DNA from: Rhodanobacter glycinis
GTDB taxonomy: Bacteria; Pseudomonadota; Gammaproteobacteria; Xanthomonadales; Rhodanobacteraceae
Direction: 5' to 3'
Length of the DNA: 64,000 nucleotides
NCBI RefSeq assembly: GCF_900114325.1
Contig: NZ_FOSR01000009.1
Location: forward strand, 62,001-126,000
Positions 45,027 through 57,578 of the stretch are shown in pieces. A program made the position numbers and the translations under genes. Under the pieces are notes generated by a model, which did no database searches, was not told where the DNA came from, and saw only the letters and a list, made by a program, of their open reading frames with translations. The stretch's first letter is position 1. Every line of letters starts with the position of its first letter.

Positions 45027-45257
45027 ACACGCGCCGCAGTTGAACCGCAGCCGTACGAAAACCGCGCGATGGCCCGCCTGCAACCTTTTCGCTTGTAGGC
45101 GCATCCGAATCGGTATAGGAAGGAATCGGGCGCAGGTACCTTCGCTCATCTCCCGCGCCCGCGATACAGCGCATGGACGCCCGGGTTGTTTGTCTGGTTT
45201 TGCCATCGGCGGTGTGAGCCGGCTTGCCGGTTTCGCCACCAGACTCAGGAGTACGCC
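45027..45257. other. Gap between rnhB and a possible small gene
   Basis: The sequence is less regular than coding regions nearby and I see no RNA gene, terminator with T-run or conserved coding frame in it. A promoter for the downstream small frame or dnaE may lie here, but no clear -35/-10 pair is visible. Confidence 0.4.
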
Positions 45258-45452
45258 ATGATGCTTCCACTTGCCCGCCGGGACCTGCCGTCCGATACCG
45301 TCCCGTACGACACGACTACGACACCGCCGCAAGCACTCGCCGCGCCCCTCGCGCCGCACACGGACTACGACTTGCATCGGTCATTGCCCATCGAAAGCCT
45401 GGAGCACTACATCGAATGCCGCCTTGCCGACGAGCGGTTCCGCGTGTCGTGA
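45258..45452 (+). CDS. Possible small protein of unknown function
   Basis: A 64-residue frame starts at an ATG with a strong ribosome site (CAGGAG, 7 bases upstream) and ends ESLEHYIECRLADERFRVS in part like a real helical tail. The first half is rich in Thr, Pro and Ala and has no recognisable domain. The ribosome site and the otherwise empty 692-base gap are the support. No family is known to me, and chance cannot be excluded in high-GC sequence. Confidence 0.4.
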   Translation: MMLPLARRDLPSDTVPYDTTTTPPQALAAPLAPHTDYDLHRSLPIESLEHYIECRLADERFRVS

Positions 45453-45718
45453 CTTTCTACAGGGTCTGACGTGCCGCGCGCTCCCCGCGAAGCTCCGCCA
45501 CCGTTCGCAACGCGCGGCACCAGCGGGCAAAACGATCGCCGTCAGCCACTCTGATCACGAACCGGAGGCCGAACCGACTGGCTCCGGCGCGCCGCCGGCA
45601 CCGCCCGTGTCGTGGCGGATCGCAGCGCCTGCGCCACATCGTGCCGATCGACCGCCTGTCAAGCTTGTCGGGAACCTGCGCCACGGTTAGCCTTCATGGA
45701 CTCACCCGGTGAGTCTGC
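45453..45718. other. Gap before dnaE, nothing recognised
   Basis: No gene, RNA or repeat is supported in these 266 bases. The dnaE promoter or leader is presumably here. Confidence 0.4.
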
Positions 45719-49289
<3,571 letters not shown>

Positions 49290-49294
<5 letters not shown>

Positions 49295-49375
49295 GGGCAG
49301 AGAAGTGAGGAGTGAGAGAGAGCAAAGGCCATGGCTTTTCGTCTTTCTCTCACTCCTCACTTCTCTCCCCTCACT
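49290..49375. repeat. Large palindrome between dnaE and accA
   Basis: Arms of about 30 bases with one or two mismatches (left containing GAAGTGAGGAGTGAGAGA, right its inverse) flank a centre with GCCATGGC. The left arm begins inside the dnaE stop codon. A very stable hairpin could form in RNA or single-stranded DNA. This class of GAGTGAG repeats is common between Xanthomonadales genes. Confidence 0.85.
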
Positions 49376-49421
49376 TCTCGCCCCCCATACGCTTCCGTTC
49401 CCGCCTTTTCCTGCGCCCCGG

Positions 49422-49427
49422 TATAAT
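49422..49427 (+). promoter_or_regulatory. Consensus -10 element before accA
   Basis: TATAAT lies 30 bases before the accA ATG and downstream of the dnaE palindrome. No convincing -35 hexamer is present at the expected distance. Confidence 0.5.
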
Positions 49428-49456
49428 GCGCGACTTGTGACTTCGAACTACCACGA

Positions 49457-50413
49457 ATGAATCCCAACTTCCTCGATTTCGAACAACCCATTGCCGAGCT
49501 GGACGCGAAGATCGAAGAGCTTCGCCATACCAGCGACGGCCAGGCGTTCAATATCGACGAGGAAGTCGGCCGCCTGCGCCAGAAGCTGAAGCTGAAGACC
49601 GCCGAGATCTTCCGCAACCTCAATTCCTGGCAGGTCACCCAGCTTTCGCGCCACCCGGCGCGGCCGTACACGCTCGATTACATCGGCGTCATCTGCGAGG
49701 AATTCCACGAACTGGCCGGCGATCGCATGTACGCCGACGACCCCGCCATCGTGGGTGGCCTGGCGCGCATCAACGGCCGGCCGATGGTCATCATCGGCCA
49801 CCAGAAGGGCCGCAACACCAAGGACAAGGTGTACCGCAACTTCGGCATGCCGCGTCCCGAAGGCTATCGCAAGGCGCTGCGCCTGATGGAGATGGCCGAG
49901 CGCTTCGGCCTGCCACTGCTCACCTTCATCGACACCCCCGGCGCCTATCCCGGCATCGGCGCCGAGGAACGCGGCCAGAGCGAGGCGATCGCCCGCAATC
50001 TGCGGGTGATGGCGGAACTGAAGGTGCCGGTGATCTGCACCGTCATCGGCGAAGGCGGCTCCGGCGGCGCCCTGGCCATCGGCGTGGGTGACCGCGTCAA
50101 CATGCTGCAACATTCCATCTACTCGGTGATCTCGCCGGAAGGCTGCGCCTCGATCCTGTGGAAGAGCGCCGAGAAGGCTCGCGATGCCGCCGAGGCACTC
50201 GGTCTCACCGCGCCGCGCTTGCTCGAACTGGGCCTGGTCGACAAGGTCGTGCGCGAACCGCTGGGCGGCGCGCACCGCAATCCGCGTTCCATGGCCACCC
50301 GCCTCAAGGCCGTGCTGATGAACCAGCTCGACGAGCTGGAAGCTATGCCGGTTGCCGACCTGCTGGAACGCCGCTACGAGCGCCTGCGCAGCTACGGCGC
50401 GTTCCAGGAATAA
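49457..50413 (+). CDS. accA: Acetyl-CoA carboxylase carboxyltransferase alpha subunit
   Basis: The 318-residue protein forms, with AccD, the carboxyltransferase that makes malonyl-CoA for fatty acid synthesis. It starts with [18 protein letters not shown] and has the [13 protein letters not shown] oxyanion region and [14 protein letters not shown]. Length and start match the family (E. coli 319). A REP element follows the stop at 50427-50507. Confidence 0.98.
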   Translation: MNPNFLDFEQPIAELDAKIEELRHTSDGQAFNIDEEVGRLRQKLKLKTAEIFRNLNSWQVTQLSRHPARPYTLDYIGVICEEFHELAGDRMYADDPAIVGGLARINGRPMVIIGHQKGRNTKDKVYRNFGMPRPEGYRKALRLMEMAERFGLPLLTFIDTPGAYPGIGAEERGQSEAIARNLRVMAELKVPVICTVIGEGGSGGALAIGVGDRVNMLQHSIYSVISPEGCASILWKSAEKARDAAEALGLTAPRLLELGLVDKVVREPLGGAHRNPRSMATRLKAVLMNQLDELEAMPVADLLERRYERLRSYGAFQE

Positions 50414-50426
50414 CGGTTCTACACCG

Positions 50427-50507
50427 GTAGGAGCCCGCTCGCGGGCGATGCTTTTGCTGCGCTTGCGATCGCGACCAACAGAGCATCGCCCACCAGTGGG
50501 CTCCTAC
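50427..50507. repeat. REP-type palindromic element after accA
   Basis: GTAGGAGCCCGC with GGGCGATGCTTTTG on the left and GCATCGCCC with GGGCTCCTAC on the right match the element at 22989-23086. The two copies share outer arms and the internal GCGGGCGATGCTTTT, while the middle differs. Confidence 0.85.
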
Positions 50508-50563
50508 AAATCGGCATGCACCCGGCGTTACCATCGGCCTACGCCCACCGATGGATCCGTGCC

Positions 50564-51304
50564 ATGGCCCATGACTCCACCAAGCTCGCCGTGCTGATCG
50601 ACGCCGACAATGCGCGTCCCGCGATTGTCGAAGGCCTGCTGGCCGAGGTGGCCAAGTACGGCACCGCCCACGTCAAGCGCATCTACGGCGACTGGACCAA
50701 GCCCGATCTCAATGGCTGGAAGGACGTGCTGCTGCGTCATTCGATCCAGCCGATCCAGCAGTTCCGCTACACCGTGGGCAAGAACGCCACCGATTCGGCA
50801 ATGATCATCGACGCGATGGACCTGCTCTACTCCGCGCGCTTCGACGGCTTCTGCATCGTCTCCAGCGACAGCGACTTCACCCGGCTGGCCTCGCGCATCC
50901 GCGAATCCGGGCTCACCGTGTACGGCTTCGGCGAACACAAGACGCCCGAGCCGTTCCGCACCGCCTGCGACAAGTTCATCTACACCGAGGTGCTGGCCGG
51001 CACCGCCGAAACCGAAGCTGAGACCGCGCCCAAGCCGCGTTCGGCCAAGGAGCTGCGTGGCGACACGCGCCTGATGAACCTGTTGCGAGGCGCCATCGAA
51101 GCCGCGTCGGACGACAACGGCTGGGCCAGCCTCGGCGCCATCGGCAGCATCGTCAACAAGCAGTCGCCCGACTTCGATTCGCGCAACTATGGCTACGCCA
51201 AGCTCAGTGGCCTGATCAAGGGCATCGGCCTGTTCGAGACCGAGGAACGCCATATCGGCAACGGCAAGCACATCTACGTGCGCCCGCGCAGCGCCAAGAA
51301 GTGA
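50564..51304 (+). CDS. NYN-domain RNase-like protein with C-terminal OST-HTH/LOTUS domain
   Basis: Residues 6-155 form a NYN (PIN-like) domain with acidic residues D13 and D15 in VLIDADN, a TDSAMIIDAMDLLY segment and SSDSDF, the pattern of a metal-dependent nuclease site. Residues 180-246 are an OST-HTH (LOTUS) domain (LMNLLRGAIEAA, NYGYAKLSGLIKG), which binds RNA in known cases. The ATG at 50564 fits the domain start; an upstream in-frame ATG at 50516 lies next to the REP element. The gene overlaps tilS by 4 bases. An RNA processing or degradation role is inferred; no target is known. Confidence 0.9.
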   Translation: MAHDSTKLAVLIDADNARPAIVEGLLAEVAKYGTAHVKRIYGDWTKPDLNGWKDVLLRHSIQPIQQFRYTVGKNATDSAMIIDAMDLLYSARFDGFCIVSSDSDFTRLASRIRESGLTVYGFGEHKTPEPFRTACDKFIYTEVLAGTAETEAETAPKPRSAKELRGDTRLMNLLRGAIEAASDDNGWASLGAIGSIVNKQSPDFDSRNYGYAKLSGLIKGIGLFETEERHIGNGKHIYVRPRSAKK

Positions 51305-52602
51305 TCCCAGCGTTGCTCGAACACCTTGCCGCCGCATTGGCGGGCACCCCTGCCGTGCCGCTGTGCGTGGCCTTTAGCGGCGGCCCGGATTCCACCGCAC
51401 TGCTGCACGCCCTGGCGCAATTGCCCGTGGCACGCGAACGCGGCCTGCGCGCGCTGCATGTCGACCATGGACTCAACGCCGACAGCCGCGTCTGGGCTGA
51501 ACACTGCCAACGCCTTTGCGCGAGCCTGGACATGCCCTGCGCGGTGCTTCGCGTACAGGTCGAGACCCATCGCGGCGAAGGCCTGGAGGCCGCCGCACGG
51601 CGCGCGCGTTACGCCGCGTTCGAACAGAATCTGGGCGAAGGCGAGTGGCTGCTGCTGGCGCACCATCGCGACGACCAGGCCGAAACCGTGCTGCTCAAGC
51701 TGCTGCGTGGCGCCGGTCCGGAAGGCCTGGGCGGCATGCGTGAACGGCGCGCGCTGGGCAAGGGCCAACTGTGGCGTCCCGTGCTGGCGCTGTCGCGCGC
51801 GCAACTGCGCGCCCATGTCGAAGCCCACGGACTGCCCTGCATCGACGATCCCTCGAATGCCGATGCACGACTGTCGCGCAATTACCTTCGCCACGACATC
51901 CTGCCGCGCCTCGTCGCGCACTGGCCACAGGCAACCGACTCGATCCTGCATAGCGCCACACTCAGCCAGGCCGCCGCCGACACCTTGCGCGCGCAATGGC
52001 TGCCGGCCTTCACTCGGCTGCACGACGCAGGCAACGGCAGCCTGGCCATGCCCGATTGGCTGGCGCTGCCTCCCGCACTGCGCGAACCGCTGCTCGATCA
52101 CTGGCTGCACCGCCGCGGACTGCCCGCGCCGACGGCCGCCCAGCGTCAACAGATCGAACGGCAATGCCAGGCGAGACCGGGACGAACGCCCTGCATCAGC
52201 TGGGCCGGCGCCGAGCTGCGTATCTGGAAGGCCCGGCTTTGGGCGCTGCCCCCGCAGCCACCCATCGACCCGGCCTGGCACTGCGAATGGCGTGGCGAGC
52301 CGCTGGCGCTGCCTGACGGCGGCTTGCTGCGCCTGTCCGACCCTGCCGCCCGCCTGCCCGAGCCGTTGCACGTGCGCCTGCGCCGCGGCGGCGAACATCT
52401 CAAGCCGGCCGGCGATGCCCACACCCGCGAACTGCGCGACCTGTTCCAGCAGGGCGAACTGCCGCCGTGGCAACGGCTGGCCTGCCCGCTGCTGTACGCC
52501 GACGGCGAGCTTGTTGCCGTCGCCGATCGCTGGCTCAGTGCGCGCGGCGAAGCGTTGTTCAGTGTCGCGGCGAGCCGCCCCGAGTGGCGGCCGGGCGCAT
52601 GA
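51301..52602 (+). CDS. tilS: tRNA(Ile)-lysidine synthase
   Basis: This 433-residue enzyme converts the wobble C of tRNA-Ile(CAU) to lysidine so that it reads AUA. The PP-loop SGGPDS is at 26-31, followed by HVDHGLNADS and LAHHRDDQAETVLL, and a C-terminal TilS substrate-binding domain with RRGGEHLKP. It starts at a GTG that overlaps the NYN gene stop (GTGA), so both are coupled. In many gammaproteobacteria tilS directly follows accA; here the NYN gene and a REP element are inserted. Confidence 0.96.
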   Translation: MIPALLEHLAAALAGTPAVPLCVAFSGGPDSTALLHALAQLPVARERGLRALHVDHGLNADSRVWAEHCQRLCASLDMPCAVLRVQVETHRGEGLEAAARRARYAAFEQNLGEGEWLLLAHHRDDQAETVLLKLLRGAGPEGLGGMRERRALGKGQLWRPVLALSRAQLRAHVEAHGLPCIDDPSNADARLSRNYLRHDILPRLVAHWPQATDSILHSATLSQAAADTLRAQWLPAFTRLHDAGNGSLAMPDWLALPPALREPLLDHWLHRRGLPAPTAAQRQQIERQCQARPGRTPCISWAGAELRIWKARLWALPPQPPIDPAWHCEWRGEPLALPDGGLLRLSDPAARLPEPLHVRLRRGGEHLKPAGDAHTRELRDLFQQGELPPWQRLACPLLYADGELVAVADRWLSARGEALFSVAASRPEWRPGA

Positions 52603-52690
52603 TGGCTGCCATCCGGAAGCTCCGGAAAAACCCCTCGGTGGCACCCTGCCGCATTGATTCCGCAACGCTGCTGCGCTAGCGTTGCGGCCC

Positions 52691-52948
52691 ATGGCCAAGT
52701 CCGCTTCCACCACCGCCAAAACCGCCCCGGCCGCCGATTTCGAGCACTCGCTGGACGAACTCGAACAACTGGTCGCGAAGATGGAGGGCGGCGACCTGAG
52801 CCTGGACGATTCGCTGGCCTCGTTCGAGCGTGGCATCGGTCTCTATCGCCAATGCCAGCAGTCACTGGAAAAAGCCGAACTGCGCGTGCGCCTGCTGCTG
52901 GATCCCGATGCTCCCGAAAGTGCCGAACCGTTTGAACCCGAACGCTGA
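52691..52948 (+). CDS. xseB: Exodeoxyribonuclease VII small subunit
   Basis: This 85-residue protein, with XseA, degrades single-stranded DNA. The family core [22 protein letters not shown] truncated to [18 protein letters not shown], followed by [16 protein letters not shown], is complete. It overlaps the start of ispA, the usual pairing. Confidence 0.95.
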   Translation: MAKSASTTAKTAPAADFEHSLDELEQLVAKMEGGDLSLDDSLASFERGIGLYRQCQQSLEKAELRVRLLLDPDAPESAEPFEPER

Positions 52949-53822
52949 ACTCGGCCCCGCCCTGCAAGCCCTGATCACCCGCGCCGAACAGGCGCTGGAT
53001 CGGATGTTGCCCGCCGAAGATCGCTCGCCACCCGAATTGCATCGCGCCATGCGCTATGCCGTGCTCGGCGGCGGCAAGCGACTGCGCCCGCTCTTGGTCT
53101 ACGCCGCCGGCCACGCGCTGGGTCACGCCGGCCCCGAACTGGATGCCCCCGCCTGCGCGGTGGAATTGATCCACGCCTATTCGCTGGTGCACGACGACCT
53201 GCCGGCCATGGACGACGACGACCTGCGCCGCGGCCGCCCCACCTGTCACGTGGTATTCGGTGAGGCCATGGCGATCCTCGCCGGCGATGCGTTGCAGGCA
53301 CTGGCCTTCGAGATTCTTGCCGATGACAGCCCCGACTCGACGCGTGGCATGGCCATGTTGCGCGTACTCGGCGCCGCCTGCGGTGCCGAGGGCATGGCCG
53401 GTGGCCAGGCGCTGGACTTGGCCGCGGTCGGGCGCAAGCTCAGCCTGGCCGAACTGGAACACATGCACGCCTGCAAGACTGGCGCACTGATCCGCGCCTC
53501 CGTGCGCATGGGCGCGCTCAGCGCCGGCGCCAACGAGGATGCACTGGCCGCACTCGACCGCTACGCCGCCGCCGTAGGCCTGGCGTTCCAGGTGCGCGAC
53601 GACATCCTCGACGTGGAAGGCGAATCCAGCGTGATCGGCAAGACCGCCGGCAAGGACGCCGCCGCCGACAAGCCCACCTTCTCCACGATCATCGGTCTCG
53701 ATGCCTCACGCGCGCGCCTGGCCGAACTGGTCGACGAAGCACTGGCCGCACTGGCGCCGTTCGGCGAACGCGGCATGCTGCTGCGCGAGCTGGCACATTA
53801 CTCGGCGCAACGTGCGCGCTGA
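52932..53822 (+). CDS. ispA: Farnesyl diphosphate synthase (polyprenyl synthetase)
   Basis: The 296-residue enzyme makes farnesyl diphosphate from IPP and DMAPP/GPP, upstream of UppS, quinone and other isoprenoid products. The first aspartate-rich motif is in [19 protein letters not shown] and the second is VRDDILD, with [13 protein letters not shown] near the N-terminus. The start is not certain: TTG at 52932 gives the family length and a 17-base overlap with xseB; ATG at 52908 would add eight residues. dxs, often next, is not present here. Confidence 0.95.
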   Translation: MNPNAELGPALQALITRAEQALDRMLPAEDRSPPELHRAMRYAVLGGGKRLRPLLVYAAGHALGHAGPELDAPACAVELIHAYSLVHDDLPAMDDDDLRRGRPTCHVVFGEAMAILAGDALQALAFEILADDSPDSTRGMAMLRVLGAACGAEGMAGGQALDLAAVGRKLSLAELEHMHACKTGALIRASVRMGALSAGANEDALAALDRYAAAVGLAFQVRDDILDVEGESSVIGKTAGKDAAADKPTFSTIIGLDASRARLAELVDEALAALAPFGERGMLLRELAHYSAQRAR

Positions 53823-53894
53823 GCGACACCCACAAGACGGAGCATCCCGCAGCGCGCTTCGCGACATGCCGGATCAAGCATCAGGACAACGAAC

Positions 53895-53925
53895 GAACCG
53901 GTAGCCGCGACGCAGCCACCGGTTC
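53895..53925. terminator. Hairpin between convergent ispA and DUF4870 genes
   Basis: An 8-base-pair inverted repeat (GAACCGGT / ACCGGTTC) with a 15-base loop lies between convergent genes. There is no T-run, so its terminator role is uncertain. Confidence 0.35.
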
Positions 53926-53939
53926 CAAAGCCCTGCCGC

Positions 53940-54362
53940 CTACTTGATGAACCGCAGCGCGAACGGATAACGGTAACGCTCGCCCTCGTTCGCCTTGATC
54001 GCGGCAAGAATCACGCAGACCAGCCACAGCACGCCCAGGATCGGCAGCAACACGAAACCGATCAGCACAAACATCAGCAGGCCGCAGACCAGCGCCGCGA
54101 TAGCCACGGTGATGTTGAAGTTCAGCGCCTCCTTGGCCTGGTCGTCCACGAACGGCATGCCTTCGCGCTTCGCCAGCCAGATAATCAGCGGCCCGATGAA
54201 ACAGCCCACGCCCAGCCAGTGTCCGGTCAGCAGGCCGGCAAGCAGTGCGGAAAGGTGGGCGAACAACGCCCATTGGCGCTCCTCGCGCGAAGGGCCGATC
54301 GGAGGCGGCGGCACGTCATCCGGTGATGGCGGCGGTACGGCGGATTCGGGTGGAACGCTCAT
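53940..54362 (-). CDS. DUF4870 membrane protein (copy 1)
   Basis: The 140-residue protein has a Pro-rich cytoplasmic N-terminus, a HLSALLAGLLTGHWLGVGCFIGPLI helix (shown in key part GCFIGPLIIWL), EALNFNITVAI and a C-terminal KANEGERYRYPFALRFIK. This is the DUF4870 pattern with three or four membrane helices. It is clearly homologous to the next gene upstream and shares its first 13 residues (MSVPPESAVPPPS). Function is unknown. Confidence 0.88.
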   Translation of the reverse strand: MSVPPESAVPPPSPDDVPPPPIGPSREERQWALFAHLSALLAGLLTGHWLGVGCFIGPLIIWLAKREGMPFVDDQAKEALNFNITVAIAALVCGLLMFVLIGFVLLPILGVLWLVCVILAAIKANEGERYRYPFALRFIK

Positions 54363-54408
54363 GGCGCATATCCTCGTCGGTCGGAAGGTCGGCGCAGGCC
54401 GATACGAA

Positions 54409-54422
54409 CGATCCTAGCAAGC
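54409..54422 (-). promoter_or_regulatory. Shared -10-like block before DUF4870 copy 1
   Basis: On the minus strand it reads GCTTGCTAGGATCG, with TAGGAT as a possible -10 element. The identical 14-base block lies before the second DUF4870 gene (55049-55062) at a similar distance. Confidence 0.45.
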
Positions 54423-54545
54423 GCAGCCGCCGTTTCCGAGTGTCGAAAGCACTGCAACCTGGCGTCCGCGCGGCGCCTGGAAAACGACAACAGCCAAGCC
54501 CCCGTCGCCGTTCCGGCCGACGGGAACTGCGTCGCCTGACCGGGT

Positions 54546-54998
54546 TTACTTGATCAGGCGCAGCGTGAACGGGTAGCGGTAGCGCACACCCTCGTTGGCC
54601 TTCACCGACGCCACGATGGTCAGCACCAACCATGCGATGCCGATGATCACCCACAGTGGAATCGCGATCAGCAAGCCGATGCCGAAAGTCACCACCGACA
54701 ACAGCAGCAGGACCAGGAACGCGATCGCCACGGTGATGTTGAAGTTCAGCGCCTCCTTGCCCTGATCGTCCACGAACGGCATGGTGTCCTTCTTCACCAG
54801 CCAGACGATCAGCGGGCCGATGAAGCAGCCCCAGCCGCCACCGAACGCGGCAGTAAGCAAACCGCCCAGCAACGACGACAGGTGGGCCAGCATGCCCCAG
54901 GTACGCTCTTCCGATGGCAACGCGCCGGACGGCTGCACTTGCGGTGGCGGGGATGGTGGTGACGGGGGTGGTACAGCGGACTCGGGCGGAACGCTCAT
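54546..54998 (-). CDS. DUF4870 membrane protein (copy 2)
   Basis: The 150-residue protein repeats the plan of copy 1: Pro-rich start (MSVPPESAVPPPS), GCFIGPLIVWL, EALNFNITVAI and the C-terminal KANEGVRYRYPFTLRLIK. The pair arose by tandem duplication and the conserved promoter block moved with it. AGGAGGCG just upstream is a good ribosome site. Function is unknown. Confidence 0.88.
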   Translation of the reverse strand: MSVPPESAVPPPSPPSPPPQVQPSGALPSEERTWGMLAHLSSLLGGLLTAAFGGGWGCFIGPLIVWLVKKDTMPFVDDQGKEALNFNITVAIAFLVLLLLSVVTFGIGLLIAIPLWVIIGIAWLVLTIVASVKANEGVRYRYPFTLRLIK

Positions 54999-55048
54999 GG
55001 AACGCCTCCTGTGGACTCGTGTACATGGCCGGCCCCATGCCGGTAGGC

Positions 55049-55062
55049 CGATCCTAGCAAGC
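55049..55062 (-). promoter_or_regulatory. Shared -10-like block before DUF4870 copy 2
   Basis: The minus strand reads GCTTGCTAGGATCG, identical to the block at 54409-54422. Its conservation in an otherwise diverged upstream region suggests a real promoter element. Confidence 0.45.
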
Positions 55063-55091
55063 CGCGCGCCGGCAAGGCAGTGCAGGCGTAC

Positions 55092-56459
55092 CTATTCGCC
55101 CGCCACCGTCATCCGATCAACGAGGATCGAGCCGGTGAGGATGTGCGAGCGCGGATCGACATCCGTGCCCACGGCGCGGATGCCGGCGAACATGTCGCGC
55201 AGGTTCGCCGCGATGGTGATTTCCTCGACCGGATAGGCGATCTGCCCGTTCTCCACCCAGAAACCAGCCGCGCCGCGCGAATAATCGCCGGTAATGCCGT
55301 TGACGCCCTGACCCATCACCTCGGTGAGCAGCAGGCCGGTGCCAAGGCGTTGCAGCATCGCGCCGAAGTCGCCGGCCTCGCCGTCGCTTGCACCCGGCTT
55401 CACGATCAGATTGTGGATGCCGCCCGCATTGCCGGTGGAGGACAGGCCCAGCTTGCGCGCGGAATAGCTGCCGAGCACGTAACGCGCCAGCACGCCGCCT
55501 TCCACCAGCGCGCTGTCGCGGGTGGCCACGCCTTCCGCGTCGAAATTGCCGGAGGCTTTGCCGCGCAGCAGGTGCGGCTGCTCCACGATATTCAGCCAAC
55601 CCGGCATGATGGCCTTGCCCGCGTGGTCGAGCAGGAAGCTGGCGCGGCGGTACAGCGCTCCGCCGCTCACCGCACCAACCAGGTGACCGATCAGCCCGCG
55701 CGCCAGCTCCGGCGCGAACAGCACCGGGCATTCGCGTGTGGACAGGCTGCGTGCACCCATCCGTGACAGGGTGCGCTCGGCCGCCTTGTCGCCCAGCGCC
55801 TGCGCATCCATGAAATCGTCGGCGGCACGCACGCTGTCGTACCAGTAATCGCGCTGCATGTGCTCGCCTTCGCCCGCGATCAGCGACAGCGACAGCCCGT
55901 GCCGCGTGCCGCGCTCGCGTCCCACGAAACCGTGCGAGTTGGCATACACCGACACGCTTTCGCCCATCTGCACGTTCGCGCCATCGGAATTGGTGATGCC
56001 GGCGTGCGCGCGCCCGGCACCTTCGATCCGCTGCCCCAGCGCAATGGCATCGGCAGTGTCGATGGCCCACGGATGCCACAGGTCCAGTTCGGGAAAGGCG
56101 GTGGCCATGCGCGCCGCGTCAGCCAGGCCGGCGGCCGGATCTTCCTCGGTGAATCGCGCGATGGCGCAGGCCTGGTCCAGCGTGGCCTGGATCGAGTCCG
56201 GATTCAGGTCGGCGGTGCTGGCCGAGCCCTTGCGCTGGCCGAAATACACGGTGAGGCCGAAACCGCGGTCGCGCGTGTGCTCCACCGTCTCCACCTCGCC
56301 CAGGCGCACGTTCACGCTCAAGCCGATGTCGATGCTGGCCGACACCTCGGCCTGGCTCGCGCCCGCGGCTCGGGCACGGCGAATCACGTCCTCGGCCAGG
56401 CCGGACAAACGGTCGAGATCCTGCTGGCTGCGATCGGCGGAAAGGGCAGTTGCGCTCAC
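55092..56459 (-). CDS. pmbA: TldE/PmbA metalloprotease subunit
   Basis: This 455-residue protein forms with TldD a heterodimeric protease that processes peptides such as microcin B17 and CcdA in E. coli. It lacks the HExxH motif, as expected for the TldE partner, and has VNGITGDYSRGAAGFWVENG in key part GDYSRGAAGFWVE near the C-terminus. The GTG at 56459 is chosen because AGGAAG lies 6 bases upstream and the length equals the E. coli protein. tldD lies five kilobases away on the same strand, beyond the DUF802 operon. Confidence 0.95.
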   Translation of the reverse strand: MSATALSADRSQQDLDRLSGLAEDVIRRARAAGASQAEVSASIDIGLSVNVRLGEVETVEHTRDRGFGLTVYFGQRKGSASTADLNPDSIQATLDQACAIARFTEEDPAAGLADAARMATAFPELDLWHPWAIDTADAIALGQRIEGAGRAHAGITNSDGANVQMGESVSVYANSHGFVGRERGTRHGLSLSLIAGEGEHMQRDYWYDSVRAADDFMDAQALGDKAAERTLSRMGARSLSTRECPVLFAPELARGLIGHLVGAVSGGALYRRASFLLDHAGKAIMPGWLNIVEQPHLLRGKASGNFDAEGVATRDSALVEGGVLARYVLGSYSARKLGLSSTGNAGGIHNLIVKPGASDGEAGDFGAMLQRLGTGLLLTEVMGQGVNGITGDYSRGAAGFWVENGQIAYPVEEITIAANLRDMFAGIRAVGTDVDPRSHILTGSILVDRMTVAGE

Positions 56460-56559
56460 GTAGGGCTTCCTGACAGGTAGAATGGGCGGCATGTACCGCG
56501 AGACCTTCCGACATGGGGGCATCGCGGCCGTTTGCAAAGAGCCAGTCGGGAGGCCGGTC

Positions 56560-56802
56560 ATGCCTACCATTGCCGGTATCTACCGCCACTACAAGGGCCA
56601 GCGTTATCGCGTACTGGGCATTGCCCACCACAGCGAAACGCTGGAAGAACTGGTCGTCTACCAGGCCTTGTACGGCGAACGCGGCCTGTGGGTACGTCCC
56701 GCCGCCATGTTTGCCGAAACCGTCGAACTGGATGGCGAGCCGATCCTGCGCTTTGCACTGGAACAGGCCGACAGTTCCCCCGACGACGCCCCATCCAGCT
56801 GA
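56560..56802 (+). CDS. DUF1653 protein
   Basis: The 80-residue protein matches DUF1653 closely (GIYRHYKGQRYRVLGIA, HHSETLEELVVYQALYG, GLWVRPAAMF). GGGAGG lies 8 bases before the ATG at 56560, which decides the start over an upstream in-frame codon. It is divergent from pmbA and 28 bases before yjgA. The fold resembles small SH3-like barrels; function is unknown. Confidence 0.9.
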   Translation: MPTIAGIYRHYKGQRYRVLGIAHHSETLEELVVYQALYGERGLWVRPAAMFAETVELDGEPILRFALEQADSSPDDAPSS

Positions 56803-56830
56803 CCCTGCCCCACTTTCCGGAACCGACATC

Positions 56831-57424
56831 GTGAGCCCGAGCCGCAGCCGCAACCAGACCGAACTCGACGACGAGGACTACGGCCCCAGCCGCACCCAGC
56901 AACGCCGCGACGCATTGGCCGTGCTGACCCTCGCCGGGCAACTGGTCGAGCTGCCACCGAGCCGGCTGGCCAAGCTCGACCTGCCCGACGACGTGGTCCG
57001 CGAAATCGACAACACCCGTCGCGTTACCGCGCACGTCGCGCGCAAGCGCCAGCTCGCCTTCCTGGCCAAGGTCATGCGCCGCTACGACGAGGCGGACTTC
57101 GCCAACGTGCGTGCCGAACTCGGCGAGAATCGCGACAAGCAGCGCCAGGAAACCGCCGCGATGCACCGCCTCGAAGCGTTGCGCGAACGCCTGATCGGCG
57201 ACGATGGCGATGCCGCCCTGTCCACCCTGCTCGACCAGCATCCCGGGATCGACCGCCAGCACCTGCGCTCGCTGATCCGCCAGGCCCGCGTCGAGAAGAT
57301 CACCCCGAACAAGCCACCGAAGGCGTACCGGGAAATTTTCAAGCTGTTGAAGGGCCTGCCCAGGCCCGACGATTCGAGCGAAGCCTCCCTTCCCGACGAC
57401 GACGCCACCTCGCCGGACGCGTAA
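56831..57424 (+). CDS. yjgA: Ribosome-associated protein YjgA (DarP)
   Basis: The 197-residue highly charged protein matches DUF615. It has the family core SRTQQRRDALAVLTLAGQL, RVTAHVARKRQLAFLAKVMR and IRQARVEKITPNKPPKAYR in key parts. YjgA binds pre-50S particles and assists late assembly of the large subunit. There is no ATG; the GTG at 56831 is the best start. Linkage with pmbA is conserved in gammaproteobacteria, where the two are divergent. Confidence 0.93.
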   Translation: MSPSRSRNQTELDDEDYGPSRTQQRRDALAVLTLAGQLVELPPSRLAKLDLPDDVVREIDNTRRVTAHVARKRQLAFLAKVMRRYDEADFANVRAELGENRDKQRQETAAMHRLEALRERLIGDDGDAALSTLLDQHPGIDRQHLRSLIRQARVEKITPNKPPKAYREIFKLLKGLPRPDDSSEASLPDDDATSPDA

Positions 57425-57578
57425 ACGTGTAGCGGCACGCCCAGGGGGCGCCCGCGCCTTGCCGCAGCGACGTCGGCCGCTCCGGCAATGGCCATCCGCA
57501 GCCCGGCGCTGGTTCAGCCCCAAGCCACCGACCACCCTTCCCTTCGGGTGTAAAATGGCTGATTTTTCGCCACCCGTA

